From positions 186,001 through 250,000 of the forward strand of contig JAFKJK010000013.1 in the NCBI GenBank assembly GCA_017306015.1: a stretch of DNA of 64,000 nucleotides, given 5' to 3'. This DNA is from Propionibacteriaceae bacterium. Lineage in GTDB: Bacteria > Actinomycetota > Actinomycetes > Propionibacteriales > Propionibacteriaceae. A model generated the notes under the pieces. It saw nothing but the letters and a program-made list of their open reading frames with translations. It was not told the DNA's origin and searched no databases. Shown here piece by piece: positions 1-8,192 of the stretch (the stretch's first letter is position 1; each line of letters starts with the position of its first letter). A program made the position numbers and the translations under genes.

Positions 1-1
1 C

Positions 2-1774
2 GCCACCGCGCTCGCGTTGTCGGCCTGCACGCCGACCCCGCAGGCTACGCAGACGAGCCTGAACACCGAGTCGGTGGCGACTGTCGCCTGGAACCAGGCG
101 TTCTACTCGTACAACAACGCGACGTCGTTTGGTAACGCGACCGCGAACACGAACATCATCTACCTGACGAACGACTCGTTCAGCTACTACGACAAGGATC
201 TCAAGATCCAGCCGAACAAGAGCTTCGGCACGTACGAGAAGGTCTCCGACAGCCCGCTGACGGTCAAGCAGACCATCGCCGACACGGCGACCTGGTCTGA
301 CGGCGTCCCGGTGACTCCGGCCGACCTGATCCTGGCCTACGGCGCCCAGAGCGGGCTCTACAACAACTACGAGGCCAAGGTTGACCCCGAGAGCGGTGAC
401 GTCTCCAAGGACAACGTCGGCACCAAGGTCTTCTTCAACTCCTCGAATCCTGGCTGGGCGTTGATCAAGAAGTTCCCGACGATCGACGGCAAGACCATCA
501 CCTACGAGTACTCCAAGCCGTTCGTGGACTGGGAGCTCCCGGGCAGCCTGTTCAACCCGGGCGTCGCGGCGCACGTGGTCGGCAAGGTGGCTCTGGGCAT
601 CGACGATCCGACCCAGGCCGCGCAGGCCGTGCTGGACGCGTTCCAGAAGAAGGACAACGCCGCGCTGTCCAAGATCTCGAACGTGTGGAACTCGAAGTTC
701 AACTTCGAGGCCATGCCGAGCGACACCAGCCTCGTCGTCGGCACCGGTCCGTACACGATCACGGCGTTGACGTCCGACTACGTGACGATGAAGAAGAACC
801 CGAACTACAAGGGTGAGCACACCCCGAGCATCGACACCATCACCGTCCGCATCATCGGCGACGCTCAGGCTTCGGTGCAGGCCCTGCAGAACGGCGAGGT
901 GCTGGCCACCCAGCCGCAGGCGACCGCCGACATCCTCAAGCAGATGCAGGCGCTCCAGGGCGTCACCGTCCTCAACGGCGTCGGCGGAACCTTCGAGCAC
1001 GTCGACATGGCCCAGAACAACAAGGGTCCGTTCGACCCGGCGGCCTACGGCGGCGACGCCAACAAGGCCAACCTGGTGCGCGACGCCTGGCTGCAGACCA
1101 TTCCGCGGCAGAAGATCATCGACACCATCATCAAGCCGCTGAACCCCGACGCCGAGATCCGCAACTCGCTGATCGTCGTCCCGGGCAGCCCGATGTACGA
1201 CGGTGTCGTTGCCGCTAGCGGCATGGCGACGAAGTACGGCGCCGGTGACAACACCGACAAGGCCAAGCAGCTGCTGCAGCAGGCCGGCGTCACCTCGCCG
1301 ACCGTCCGCTTCATGTACGACAACACGAACACCCGCCGGGTGCAGGAGTTCCAGTTGATCAAGGAGTCCGCGGAGAAGGCCGGCTTCAAGGTTGTCGACG
1401 CTGGCAACAAGAACTGGGGTTCGTTGCTGGGCAACACCGCGAAGTACGACTCGGTGCTGTTCGGCTGGCAGTCGGTCTCGACCGGTCTGTCGGAGTCGGA
1501 CGCCAACTTCCGAACCAAGGGCCAGAACAACTTCTACGGTTACTCGAACAAGAAGGTGGACGGGCTGCTCGACCAGATCCAGGTCGCAACCGATGCTGCC
1601 AAGCAGCAGGAGTTGGTGAACCAGGTCGAGACCCAACTGGTGGCTGACAACTTCTCGATCAGCATCTTCCAGTTCCCGGAGCCGACCGGGGTCAGCAACA
1701 AGCTGCAGAACGTCTCGTCGATGTCGCTGTCGCCGACGATGTTCTGGAACTTCTGGCAGTGGAAGCTCGGCTGA
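2..1774 (+). CDS. ABC transporter substrate-binding lipoprotein, family 5 (peptide/nickel type), 5' partial
   Basis: The reading frame is already open at the first base. The first visible residues end in a lipobox (A-L-A-L-S-A-C), so most of the signal peptide lies outside the window and the mature lipoprotein starts at that Cys. The remaining ~585 residues have the family-5 extracellular binding-protein layout: a TWSDGVPVT-type segment, an internal VGTGPYTI motif and the long C-terminal lobe. It should capture oligopeptides or a similar solute outside the membrane for the permeases and ATPase encoded just downstream. The binding lobes look complete. The ligand cannot be read from the sequence. 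Confidence 0.9.
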   Translation, partial: ATALALSACTPTPQATQTSLNTESVATVAWNQAFYSYNNATSFGNATANTNIIYLTNDSFSYYDKDLKIQPNKSFGTYEKVSDSPLTVKQTIADTATWSDGVPVTPADLILAYGAQSGLYNNYEAKVDPESGDVSKDNVGTKVFFNSSNPGWALIKKFPTIDGKTITYEYSKPFVDWELPGSLFNPGVAAHVVGKVALGIDDPTQAAQAVLDAFQKKDNAALSKISNVWNSKFNFEAMPSDTSLVVGTGPYTITALTSDYVTMKKNPNYKGEHTPSIDTITVRIIGDAQASVQALQNGEVLATQPQATADILKQMQALQGVTVLNGVGGTFEHVDMAQNNKGPFDPAAYGGDANKANLVRDAWLQTIPRQKIIDTIIKPLNPDAEIRNSLIVVPGSPMYDGVVAASGMATKYGAGDNTDKAKQLLQQAGVTSPTVRFMYDNTNTRRVQEFQLIKESAEKAGFKVVDAGNKNWGSLLGNTAKYDSVLFGWQSVSTGLSESDANFRTKGQNNFYGYSNKKVDGLLDQIQVATDAAKQQELVNQVETQLVADNFSISIFQFPEPTGVSNKLQNVSSMSLSPTMFWNFWQWKLG

Positions 1775-1812
1775 CCGAGCAGACGGCTCCGCGGAGCCGA
1801 CACTGACCACAG

Positions 1813-1842
1813 CTGGGGCGCCAGGCTCGCCTGGCGCCCCAG
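1813..1842 (+). terminator. Strong hairpin after the binding-protein gene
   Basis: A 13-bp perfect stem (1813-1825 with 1830-1842) closes on a CTCG tetraloop and is followed by a mildly T-rich stretch ending in TTTCTTT. It lies between the binding-protein gene and the first permease. It probably causes partial termination or protects the upstream mRNA end, so the binding protein would be made in excess. Confidence 0.7.
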
Positions 1843-1911
1843 TTGCGTCCCCGTTTCTTTGTGTACGGGCTGGCCTCAGCTAACTTTGTTCCTCGTGACT
1901 GTAGGTGACCG

Positions 1912-3438
1912 ATGATCCGCTACCTGGGTCGCCGTCTGGCGATCGCCGCCGGGCTGCTGCTGATCCTGTCGTTCTTGGTGTACGGAATGCTGGATCTGGC
2001 CATGGACCCGCTGGATGACCTGCGGATCTCGCCGCTGCCGAACAAGCAGCAGTTGATCGAGACGCGGATCCGGCTGCTGCAACTCGACCAACCGTGGCCG
2101 GTGCGCTATCTGTCCTGGCTCGGCAACTTCGTCCACGGAGACCTGGGGACGGCCTGGCGCTCGGGCCTCTCGGTGAGCAGAGTCCTCGGCCCGGCCATCG
2201 CCACCTCCATCCAGCTGATCTTCGCCGCGACCTGCATCGCCCTGCTGCTCGGTGTGACGATCGGCGTGATCAGCGCGCTGCGGCAGTACACCGCGTTCGA
2301 CTACACGATCACCTTCGTCTCCTTCCTGCTCTACTCACTGCCGGTCTTCTGGGTGGCCGTCCTGTTGAAGCAGTTCGTCGCGATCGGTATCAATGACTAC
2401 CTCGACAACCCGGTGATGAACTGGCCGGCGGTGATCGCGATCTCGTTCGTCGCGGCGTTGTTCTGGGCGGCGGCGATCGCCACCGGGTTCAAGCGCCAGT
2501 TGGTCGTGTTCGCCGCTGCCTTCGCCGTCACCTTGGGCACCTTGGCGTATATGCTGCTCAGCGGCTGGATCGTGGATCCACAGTTGGGCATCATCGGTGT
2601 CGGCGCCACGGCCCTGCTGGCAGCGGTCGCCGTCACCATGATCTTCGCGGGCCTGAGCAACCGATTGGCCCTGTACGCCGCGCTGACCACTGCCGTCGTC
2701 GGGATCGCGCTGTACGTGCCACTGCAGTGGCTGTTCTTCCTCGTTCCGATGGACGTCTGGTCCCTGTTGGGCCTGCTCGTGGTGGCCATCGTCATGGCCA
2801 TGGCGATCGGTTGGCTGTGGGGCGGCCCCGACCGGGGCGTCTCGATGCGCGGCGCCGTCCTGGTCGCGGTGATCATCTCCGTGGTCGTCTACGTCGACCG
2901 GGTGTTGCAGGGCTGGAACCTCTACGTGCACGCCAGCATCATCAACGGTCGGCCGATCGCGACGATCGGCCCGGCCACCCCGAACCTCGGCGGCGATTTC
3001 TGGATCTCCCAGCTCGACCGCTGGACGCATCTGCTGCTGCCGACGATCGCGCTCGTGCTGATCTCGTTCGCGTCCTACACCCGTTACCAGCGCGGCTCGA
3101 CCTTGGAAGTGCTCAGCCAGGACTACATCCGTACCGCTCGGGCGAAGGGCCTGCCCGAGCGCGTCGTGGTCGTCCGCCACGCGCTGCGCAACGCGCTGCT
3201 GCCGCTCGCCTCGATCGTCCCGGTCGACTTCATCTCGCTGATCGGCGGTGCGGTGATCACCGAGACGATCTTCGGCTGGTCGGGCGCTGGCAAGTTCTTC
3301 GTCGTCTCCCTGGGCAACAGCGAGATCGACCCGGTGATGGCGTACGTGATGCTCACCGGCTTCCTGGCGATCTTCGCCAACATCATCGCCGACCTCCTCT
3401 ACGGGGTCCTCGACCCACGGATCCGGGTGAACGCATGA
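1912..3438 (+). CDS. ABC transporter permease, DppB/OppB type with a large membrane insertion
   Basis: Membrane subunit of the importer. The N-terminal part (residues 1-160) has the DppB pattern RYLGRRL, the soluble loop with FVHGDLGTAW, and the first core helices. The C-terminal part (about 365-508) holds the EAA loop (DYIRTARAKGLPERVVV, about 404-420) that docks onto the ATPase. Between them, about residues 165-345 form an extra block of hydrophobic segments. At 508 aa it is far longer than the usual 310-340 aa for this family. The start ATG follows an AGGTG sequence. Its stop overlaps the next gene (ATGA), so the permeases are translationally coupled. Confidence 0.9.
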   Translation: MIRYLGRRLAIAAGLLLILSFLVYGMLDLAMDPLDDLRISPLPNKQQLIETRIRLLQLDQPWPVRYLSWLGNFVHGDLGTAWRSGLSVSRVLGPAIATSIQLIFAATCIALLLGVTIGVISALRQYTAFDYTITFVSFLLYSLPVFWVAVLLKQFVAIGINDYLDNPVMNWPAVIAISFVAALFWAAAIATGFKRQLVVFAAAFAVTLGTLAYMLLSGWIVDPQLGIIGVGATALLAAVAVTMIFAGLSNRLALYAALTTAVVGIALYVPLQWLFFLVPMDVWSLLGLLVVAIVMAMAIGWLWGGPDRGVSMRGAVLVAVIISVVVYVDRVLQGWNLYVHASIINGRPIATIGPATPNLGGDFWISQLDRWTHLLLPTIALVLISFASYTRYQRGSTLEVLSQDYIRTARAKGLPERVVVVRHALRNALLPLASIVPVDFISLIGGAVITETIFGWSGAGKFFVVSLGNSEIDPVMAYVMLTGFLAIFANIIADLLYGVLDPRIRVNA

Positions 3439-4589
3439 GCGACCACGAAAGCGCCAATCCGAACGCGGACGCCGAACTGCACACCATGGCCGAAGGGCTG
3501 CCGCCGCTGGATCCGGACGACCACGGTCGCGGCGAAGGCGTAGGCCAGCTCAAGGAGGTCGAGGGGCTCAGCCAGGGGCAGCTGGTCTGGCGCCGGTTCA
3601 TCCGGCACCGTGGCGCCCTGGTTGGCGTGTTGATCCTCCTGTCGGTGACGATCCTGTCGATCAGCGCGATGGGCGTGTTCGGCATTCCGGGATGGTGGCA
3701 ATACCAGAACTACGCGTCCACCCACGATGTGCTGAACGGCGGCGCCCCGACCCTCACCCTGCCGCAGTGGCTCGGCGGCCCCGGGTTCGCGATCGGCGAC
3801 CACCCCTTCGGCCAGGACGAGATCGGCCGGGACAACTTCGCCCTCGTCATGAAGGGCACCCAGACCTCGCTGATGGTCATGATGGTGATGGGGCTGGTCA
3901 CGCTGGTGGTCGGCACTACTGTCGGGGCGATTGCCGGCTATTACCGCGGCAAGGTCGACACCTTCCTGATGCGGACGACCGATCTCGTGATCACCCTGCC
4001 GGTGCTGGTCCTCGGTGCCGTGATGGGCAAGCTCGTCACCACGCTGCCGGACAAGCTGGACGCGAGCGACGCGATGAAGGCCGAGATCAGGGCACTGGTT
4101 CCGCTGATGTTGGCGCTGCTGCTCGGACTGATCCTGTGGCCAGGACTGGCCCGGCTGGTCCGCAGCGAGTTCCTCACTCTGCGGGAGCGTGAGTTCGTCG
4201 ACTCCGCCCGGGTCGCCGGCGCGACCGACTGGCGGATCATCACCAAGCACGTGCTGCCTAACGCGGTCGGCGTCATCATCGTGAACACGACCCTGGTGAT
4301 GTCGCAGGCGGTGGTGCTGGAGGCGGCGTTGAGCTTCCTCGGCTTCGGCGTGATCGACCCGAACGTGTCCTTGGGCAAGCTCATCTCTGACTACCAGGGC
4401 GCGTTCGCCACGCGTCCGTGGCTGTTCTGGTGGCCGGGCCTGTTCATCATCCTGATCGCATTGAGCGCCAACTTCATCGGCGACGGCCTGCGTGATGCGT
4501 TCGACCCGCGGACGAAGCGGATCCCGTCCCGCCGGGAGATGGACCGGGCCCTGGCCAAGACCGCAGCAGCGCAAGGAGCCGAGCAGTGA
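3435..4589 (+). CDS. ABC transporter permease, DppC/OppC type
   Basis: Second membrane subunit of the importer, 384 aa. It starts at the ATG inside the ATGA overlap with the previous gene. A hydrophilic N-terminal tail of about 50 residues precedes the first helix (GVLILLSVTILSISAMGVFG). The family signature FGQDEIGRDNFA, the helices around residue 150-200, and an EAA loop (FVDSARVAGATDWRII) are all present. Like its partner it has a short additional hydrophobic stretch (ALVPLMLALLLGLILWPG). The stop overlaps the following GTG by four bases. Confidence 0.92.
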   Translation: MSDHESANPNADAELHTMAEGLPPLDPDDHGRGEGVGQLKEVEGLSQGQLVWRRFIRHRGALVGVLILLSVTILSISAMGVFGIPGWWQYQNYASTHDVLNGGAPTLTLPQWLGGPGFAIGDHPFGQDEIGRDNFALVMKGTQTSLMVMMVMGLVTLVVGTTVGAIAGYYRGKVDTFLMRTTDLVITLPVLVLGAVMGKLVTTLPDKLDASDAMKAEIRALVPLMLALLLGLILWPGLARLVRSEFLTLREREFVDSARVAGATDWRIITKHVLPNAVGVIIVNTTLVMSQAVVLEAALSFLGFGVIDPNVSLGKLISDYQGAFATRPWLFWWPGLFIILIALSANFIGDGLRDAFDPRTKRIPSRREMDRALAKTAAAQGAEQ

Positions 4590-6376
4590 GCGCCCAGCAC
4601 GAGACCAGCCTCGAAGGCGCCGTCCGACTGTCTCGCCGGATCGGTGGCGAGGTCAAGCGCGGTGACACGGTCCTCGAGGTGCGCGATCTCGGCGTGAAGT
4701 TCTGGGTCAGCGGTGAGTGGTTCGACGCCGCCGACCATGTCAGCTACGACCTGAAGGCCGGCGAGGTGCTGGCGATCGTGGGCGAGTCGGGCTCGGGGAA
4801 GACCCAGTCCTCGATGAGCCTGATCGGCCTGCTGCCCCCGAATGGCCGCGCGACCGGGTCGGCCAAGCTGAAGGGCGTGGAGCTCATCGGCCTGAGCGGA
4901 ACCAGGTTGCGGGAGGTCCGCGGCAACGAGATCGCGGTGATCTTCCAGGAGCCGATGACCGCGCTCAACCCGGTCTACACGGTCGGCTTCCAGATCGTTG
5001 AGACGCTGCGGACGCACTTCGTGATGGCCCCGTCGCAGGCGAAGGCGCGGGCGCTGGAGCTGATGCGGCTGGTGGAGATCCCCGAGCCGGAGTCGAGCTT
5101 CGACAAGTTCCCCCACCAGCTCTCCGGCGGCCAGCGGCAGCGGATCATGATCGCCCAGTCGCTTGCCTGCGACCCGAAGCTGCTGATCGCCGACGAGCCC
5201 ACGACGGCCCTGGACGTGACCGTTCAGGCCGAGATCCTGAAGCTGATGCGCGAGCTCCGCGAGCGGGTGGACGCTGCGATCATCCTGATCACCCACGACA
5301 TGGGTGTCGTCGCCGACATGGCCGACCGGATCGTGGTGATGAAGGACGGACGCGTCGTCGAGCACGGCACTTCCGACGAGATCTTCAACCGTCCCCAGCA
5401 CCCCTACACGAAGGCGCTGCTGGCCGCCGTCCCGCACCTCGGCACCGAGGCGGACGTCCGGACGCCGCCGGCGCTGAAGGTGTCGATGGTCGCGCACGGC
5501 GACCAGCCCGTCCCGCTGGCGCCCGGGGATCCGGGAGCGACCGCGGCCCTGCTGATGGAGAACGTGTCCATCGACTACCCCAAGCAGGGCCGGCGTCCGG
5601 TGTTCCGGGCGGCGCACAACATCAACCTGCGGGTCGATCCGGGACGCGTCGTCGGCCTGGTGGGTGAGTCCGGTTCGGGCAAGACCACCATCGGCCGGGC
5701 CGCGGTGGCGCTGCTGCCGATCGCCGAGGGCAGCCTGCACGTCGCCGGCCGCGACATCAGCAATGCGACGAACAAGGACCTGTTCCCGTTCCGGCGCGAT
5801 GTCGGCATCGTCTTCCAGGACCCGGGTTCGTCGCTGAACCCCCGGCTGCCGGTGGGGGAGTCGATCGGTGAGCCGCTGTACCTGCACGAGAACCTGCGCG
5901 GGTCGGAGCTGTCGAAGCGGGTCGAGGCGCTGCTGGACAGCGTCGAGTTGCCCCGGTCGATGCGGAACCGTTACCCGCACGAGCTGTCCGGCGGGCAGCG
6001 GCAGCGGATCGGTATCGCCCGGTCGTTGGCGCTGGAGCCCAAGCTGCTGATCGCGGACGAGCCGACGTCCGCCCTGGACGTGTCGGTGCAGGCACGGGTG
6101 CTGAAGCTGTTCGCCGACCTGCAGGACCGCTACGGCTTCGCCTGCCTGTTCATCAGTCACGACCTGGCGGTGGTGGAGATGCTGTCCAGCCAGATCGCCG
6201 TGATGAAGGACGGCCACCTGGTCGAGGTCGGCCCGACGACCGAGATCGTGAACAACCCGCAGCACCCGTACACGCAGCGACTGCTCGCCGCCGTCCCGGT
6301 TCCGGACCCGGCCGAGCAGAAGAAGCGCCGCGAGTTGCGGGACGCCATCCTGGAGAGCCAGCACATCGTCTCCTGA
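4586..6376 (+). CDS. Double ABC ATPase (DppD-DppF fusion)
   Basis: One 596-aa protein carries two complete ATP-binding cassettes and should power the preceding permeases. The first half has Walker A GESGSGKTQ, signature LSGGQRQRIMIAQSLA and Walker B LLIADEPTTALD. The second has GESGSGKTTIGR, LSGGQRQRIGIARSLA and LLIADEPTSALD. Each half is followed by the oligopeptide-type C-terminal tail (NRPQHPYTKALL, NNPQHPYTQRLL). Fusion of the D and F subunits into one chain is common in actinobacterial peptide importers. GTG start in a GTGA overlap with the upstream gene. Confidence 0.95.
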   Translation: MSAQHETSLEGAVRLSRRIGGEVKRGDTVLEVRDLGVKFWVSGEWFDAADHVSYDLKAGEVLAIVGESGSGKTQSSMSLIGLLPPNGRATGSAKLKGVELIGLSGTRLREVRGNEIAVIFQEPMTALNPVYTVGFQIVETLRTHFVMAPSQAKARALELMRLVEIPEPESSFDKFPHQLSGGQRQRIMIAQSLACDPKLLIADEPTTALDVTVQAEILKLMRELRERVDAAIILITHDMGVVADMADRIVVMKDGRVVEHGTSDEIFNRPQHPYTKALLAAVPHLGTEADVRTPPALKVSMVAHGDQPVPLAPGDPGATAALLMENVSIDYPKQGRRPVFRAAHNINLRVDPGRVVGLVGESGSGKTTIGRAAVALLPIAEGSLHVAGRDISNATNKDLFPFRRDVGIVFQDPGSSLNPRLPVGESIGEPLYLHENLRGSELSKRVEALLDSVELPRSMRNRYPHELSGGQRQRIGIARSLALEPKLLIADEPTSALDVSVQARVLKLFADLQDRYGFACLFISHDLAVVEMLSSQIAVMKDGHLVEVGPTTEIVNNPQHPYTQRLLAAVPVPDPAEQKKRRELRDAILESQHIVS

Positions 6377-6393
6377 GGCGTCGTCGCCCAGGT

Positions 6394-6618
6394 CTACAGT
6401 CGGGCGCGCGTCGAGGGCCGGAAGATCGTGCCCGGCAGCACCGACAGTGCCTCCTCGATGCGCGCGGCAACCTCGTCGGTGCAGGTGCCCTTCGTCGGGT
6501 CTTTGAGGAGCTGCCAGACGAACTGTCGGCTGCAGCCGGCTCGGCGGGCCAGGGCCGACTGGCTGAGACCGCGCAGAGCCATGTAGTCGGCCATCAACTG
6601 GGCGTCTCGGAGTTTCAT
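6394..6618 (-). CDS. Small helix-turn-helix DNA-binding protein
   Basis: About 74 aa, almost entirely one helix-turn-helix domain (ALRGLSQSALARRAGCSRQF, then VWQLLKDPTKGTCTDEVAARIEEAL). The chosen ATG is preceded by GGAAGA at good spacing. An in-frame ATG 39 bases further upstream (6657) has no clear ribosome site. The gene is divergent from the next helix-turn-helix gene. The paired palindromes at 6665-6723 lie directly upstream, which suggests autoregulation. It may be a Cro- or antitoxin-like partner of that gene. Function beyond DNA binding is not readable. Confidence 0.75.
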   Translation of the reverse strand: MKLRDAQLMADYMALRGLSQSALARRAGCSRQFVWQLLKDPTKGTCTDEVAARIEEALSVLPGTIFRPSTRARL

Positions 6619-6664
6619 CCGCTGTCTTCCGGTTGGGGTGGATGGGCCCATTGTCATCTTTGAC

Positions 6665-6723
6665 TTGACGAAGCGTCAAGCATTTCGCACGCCGATGTCT
6701 GATTTAGCTTGACCAAATGTCAA
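6665..6723. promoter_or_regulatory. Paired palindromic operators TTGAC-N5-GTCAA
   Basis: Two identical half-site pairs, TTGAC-GAAGC-GTCAA at 6665-6679 and TTGAC-CAAAT-GTCAA at 6709-6723, start 44 bp apart, roughly four helical turns. They sit between divergent helix-turn-helix genes. The TTGAC half-sites also resemble -35 boxes, so binding there would compete with RNA polymerase. Which of the two regulators binds is inference. Confidence 0.7.
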
Positions 6724-6863
6724 CCAGGACGCGCTCTGCCGGGTGTCCTACCCCTAACCAACGGCTGGTCGGGCAGAATGAGCTCGGTTGACAACTCTGT
6801 GCGAGGCTTGGACGGCGCGAGAACACCGCAGCGAGTCGACGCCGCCTACCCGAGAGGGACGCG

Positions 6864-7358
6864 ATGCATGCACTGGGCAGGTTCATCGGTGACCTGATGG
6901 ACGCGCGCAGCATGTCCCGACCCGACCTGGAACGGGCGAGCGGACTCAGCCGCCAGCACATCCACCAGCTCCTCGACGACCGCCGCACCAGCCTCGGCCG
7001 GATGATCGACGATGCGACCGTGGCGGGCCTGGCCCAGGCGTTCGCCGACGTCGGCGAGACCGCCTTCATCCTCAAGGCCGCGGAGTCGCTGGGGGTTCCG
7101 ATCGACCGCCTGGCATCGGTCGACGTCGACTTCGACCGGCTCTCCGACGATGCGCTGCTGGGCATCCTGGCCCGGCGCCTGAAGCGGACGGCGTCCCCGT
7201 CGATGAGGGCCGTCGTCGACCCGTCCGGCGGTTCGGGGGCCGAGCATCACCGTGAGGACGCCGGGGAGCAGGCCTCCCTGGCCGCGCGGCACGGCGCGCG
7301 GGCGCGTCAGCGCCTCGAGCAGGAGTGGGGCGATCCGGACGGAGCGCCCTCGGGCTGA
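6864..7358 (+). CDS. Helix-turn-helix transcriptional regulator
   Basis: 164 aa. Residues 5-60 form a phage-repressor/XRE-like helix-turn-helix (MSRPDLERASGLSRQHIHQL). The middle is helical and the last 45 residues are polar and probably disordered. The ATG follows a GAGAGGGA ribosome site. It faces a second small helix-turn-helix gene across the TTGAC-N5-GTCAA operators and is followed 88 bp later by an ImmA/IrrE-like protease gene. In mobile elements such proteases cleave the partner repressor, so this protein may be that substrate (inference). Confidence 0.75.
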   Translation: MHALGRFIGDLMDARSMSRPDLERASGLSRQHIHQLLDDRRTSLGRMIDDATVAGLAQAFADVGETAFILKAAESLGVPIDRLASVDVDFDRLSDDALLGILARRLKRTASPSMRAVVDPSGGSGAEHHREDAGEQASLAARHGARARQRLEQEWGDPDGAPSG

Positions 7359-7446
7359 GTGTCCGTGGGCACTCGCCGAGCCGTCCGGAGCCGCCGGGGG
7401 AGGACCCGTCCGGCACGCTGTCAGAGGGGGCCGGCACACTGCTGGC

Positions 7447-7869
7447 ATGCACGATCCCTGGCGTGAGCTCCGCACGTTCACCGACTGGGCGCTGGAGTGG
7501 GTCCACCTCCCGGCCGATCTGCTGGGCCTGACCGACTTCCGCACTCGAACCGTCCTCCTCGACGCCCGGTTGCTCCAGGCCGAGCGCCGGTGCACCCTCG
7601 CCCACGAGCTCGAGCACGTCCGGCGTGGGCCGATGCCGGCGGATCCCGTGCTGGCTGCCCGCGAAGAGGCGGCGATCGACCGCGCCGTCGCCCGCAAGCT
7701 GATCGACATCGGCGAACTCGGCGAGGCCCTCGCCTGGGCGAGCGGCCTGGCGGAGGCTGCCCAGGAGCTGTGGGTCGACGAGGACACCCTTGCTGCCAGG
7801 CTCCGCCACCTGCGCCCGGCGGAGGTGCACCAACTGCGGCAACGACTCCAGCGGGTGCCGGTGGGATGA
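7447..7869 (+). CDS. ImmA/IrrE-type metallo-endopeptidase (short)
   Basis: 140 aa with a zinc-protease motif HELEH (in CTLAHELEHVRRG, about residues 54-66) and downstream acidic residues in EEAAIDRAVARKLID that fit the third zinc ligand of the ImmA/IrrE fold. The N-terminal part (LRTFTDWALEWVHLP, LLGLTDFRTRTVLLD) is also typical. The ATG at 7447 is used because no convincing coding sequence precedes it. It is likely co-expressed with the upstream regulator and may inactivate it by proteolysis. The regulator-protease pairing is known from ICE and phage immunity modules. The substrate here is not shown. Confidence 0.75.
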   Translation: MHDPWRELRTFTDWALEWVHLPADLLGLTDFRTRTVLLDARLLQAERRCTLAHELEHVRRGPMPADPVLAAREEAAIDRAVARKLIDIGELGEALAWASGLAEAAQELWVDEDTLAARLRHLRPAEVHQLRQRLQRVPVG

Positions 7870-7904
7870 GGGGTGGCGGACGGGGCCAGGTCGAGACGAG
7901 CGGG

Positions 7905-7977
7905 TGGCCAGGACCAGGATCGAACTGGTGACCTTTCACTTTTCAGGCGAACGCTCTACCGACTGAGCTACCTGGCC
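7905..7977 (-). tRNA. tRNA-Phe (GAA)
   Basis: A 73-nt cloverleaf with acceptor GGCCAGG/CCTGGCC, D-arm AGCTCAGTCGGTAGAGC, anticodon loop CTGAAAA and T-arm with GTTCGATCC. CCA is not encoded. It lies 19 bp downstream of tRNA-Asp on the same strand, so both are probably cut from one transcript. Confidence 0.96.
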
Positions 7978-7996
7978 ATGGAAATGACGCTTCCAG

Positions 7997-8070
7997 CGAC
8001 CCCGACGGGACTCGAACCCGCGACCTCCGCCGTGACAGGGCGGCGCGCTAACCAACTGCGCCACGGGGCC
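7997..8070 (-). tRNA. tRNA-Asp (GTC)
   Basis: A 74-nt cloverleaf: acceptor GGCCCCG/CGGGGTC (one G-U pair), anticodon stem CCGCC/GGCGG around loop CTGTCAC, and T-loop GTTCGAGTC. CCA is not encoded. It is the first gene of a leftward Asp-Phe tRNA pair. Confidence 0.96.
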
Positions 8071-8081
8071 TCAACAGGCCC

Positions 8082-8139
8082 GCTGGCCCTCGGGGGGCCA
8101 GCCCGGAAACTATAACGTAACCGCCGCTGGGGGTGGAAA
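8082..8139 (-). promoter_or_regulatory. Probable promoter and leader hairpin of the tRNA pair
   Basis: Reading leftward, a TATAGT -10-like box occupies 8114-8109. A weak TTCCAC -35-like box lies about 18 bp further upstream. Between the -10 box and tRNA-Asp is an 8-bp hairpin (8082-8089 with 8095-8102) that would form in the 5' precursor. The assignment rests on position and weak consensus only. Confidence 0.35.
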
Positions 8140-8192
8140 TCGCGCTGGGCGCGTCCGTTGTGGAGGCGCCCTGTCACCGACACAATGACGGC

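Noticed and set aside
4391..6679. A 762-codon open frame on the minus strand across the ABC ATPase gene
   Set aside because: It is antisense to a clear double ATPase, has an Arg/His/Gln-rich composition typical of the GC-rich shadow frame and no domain.
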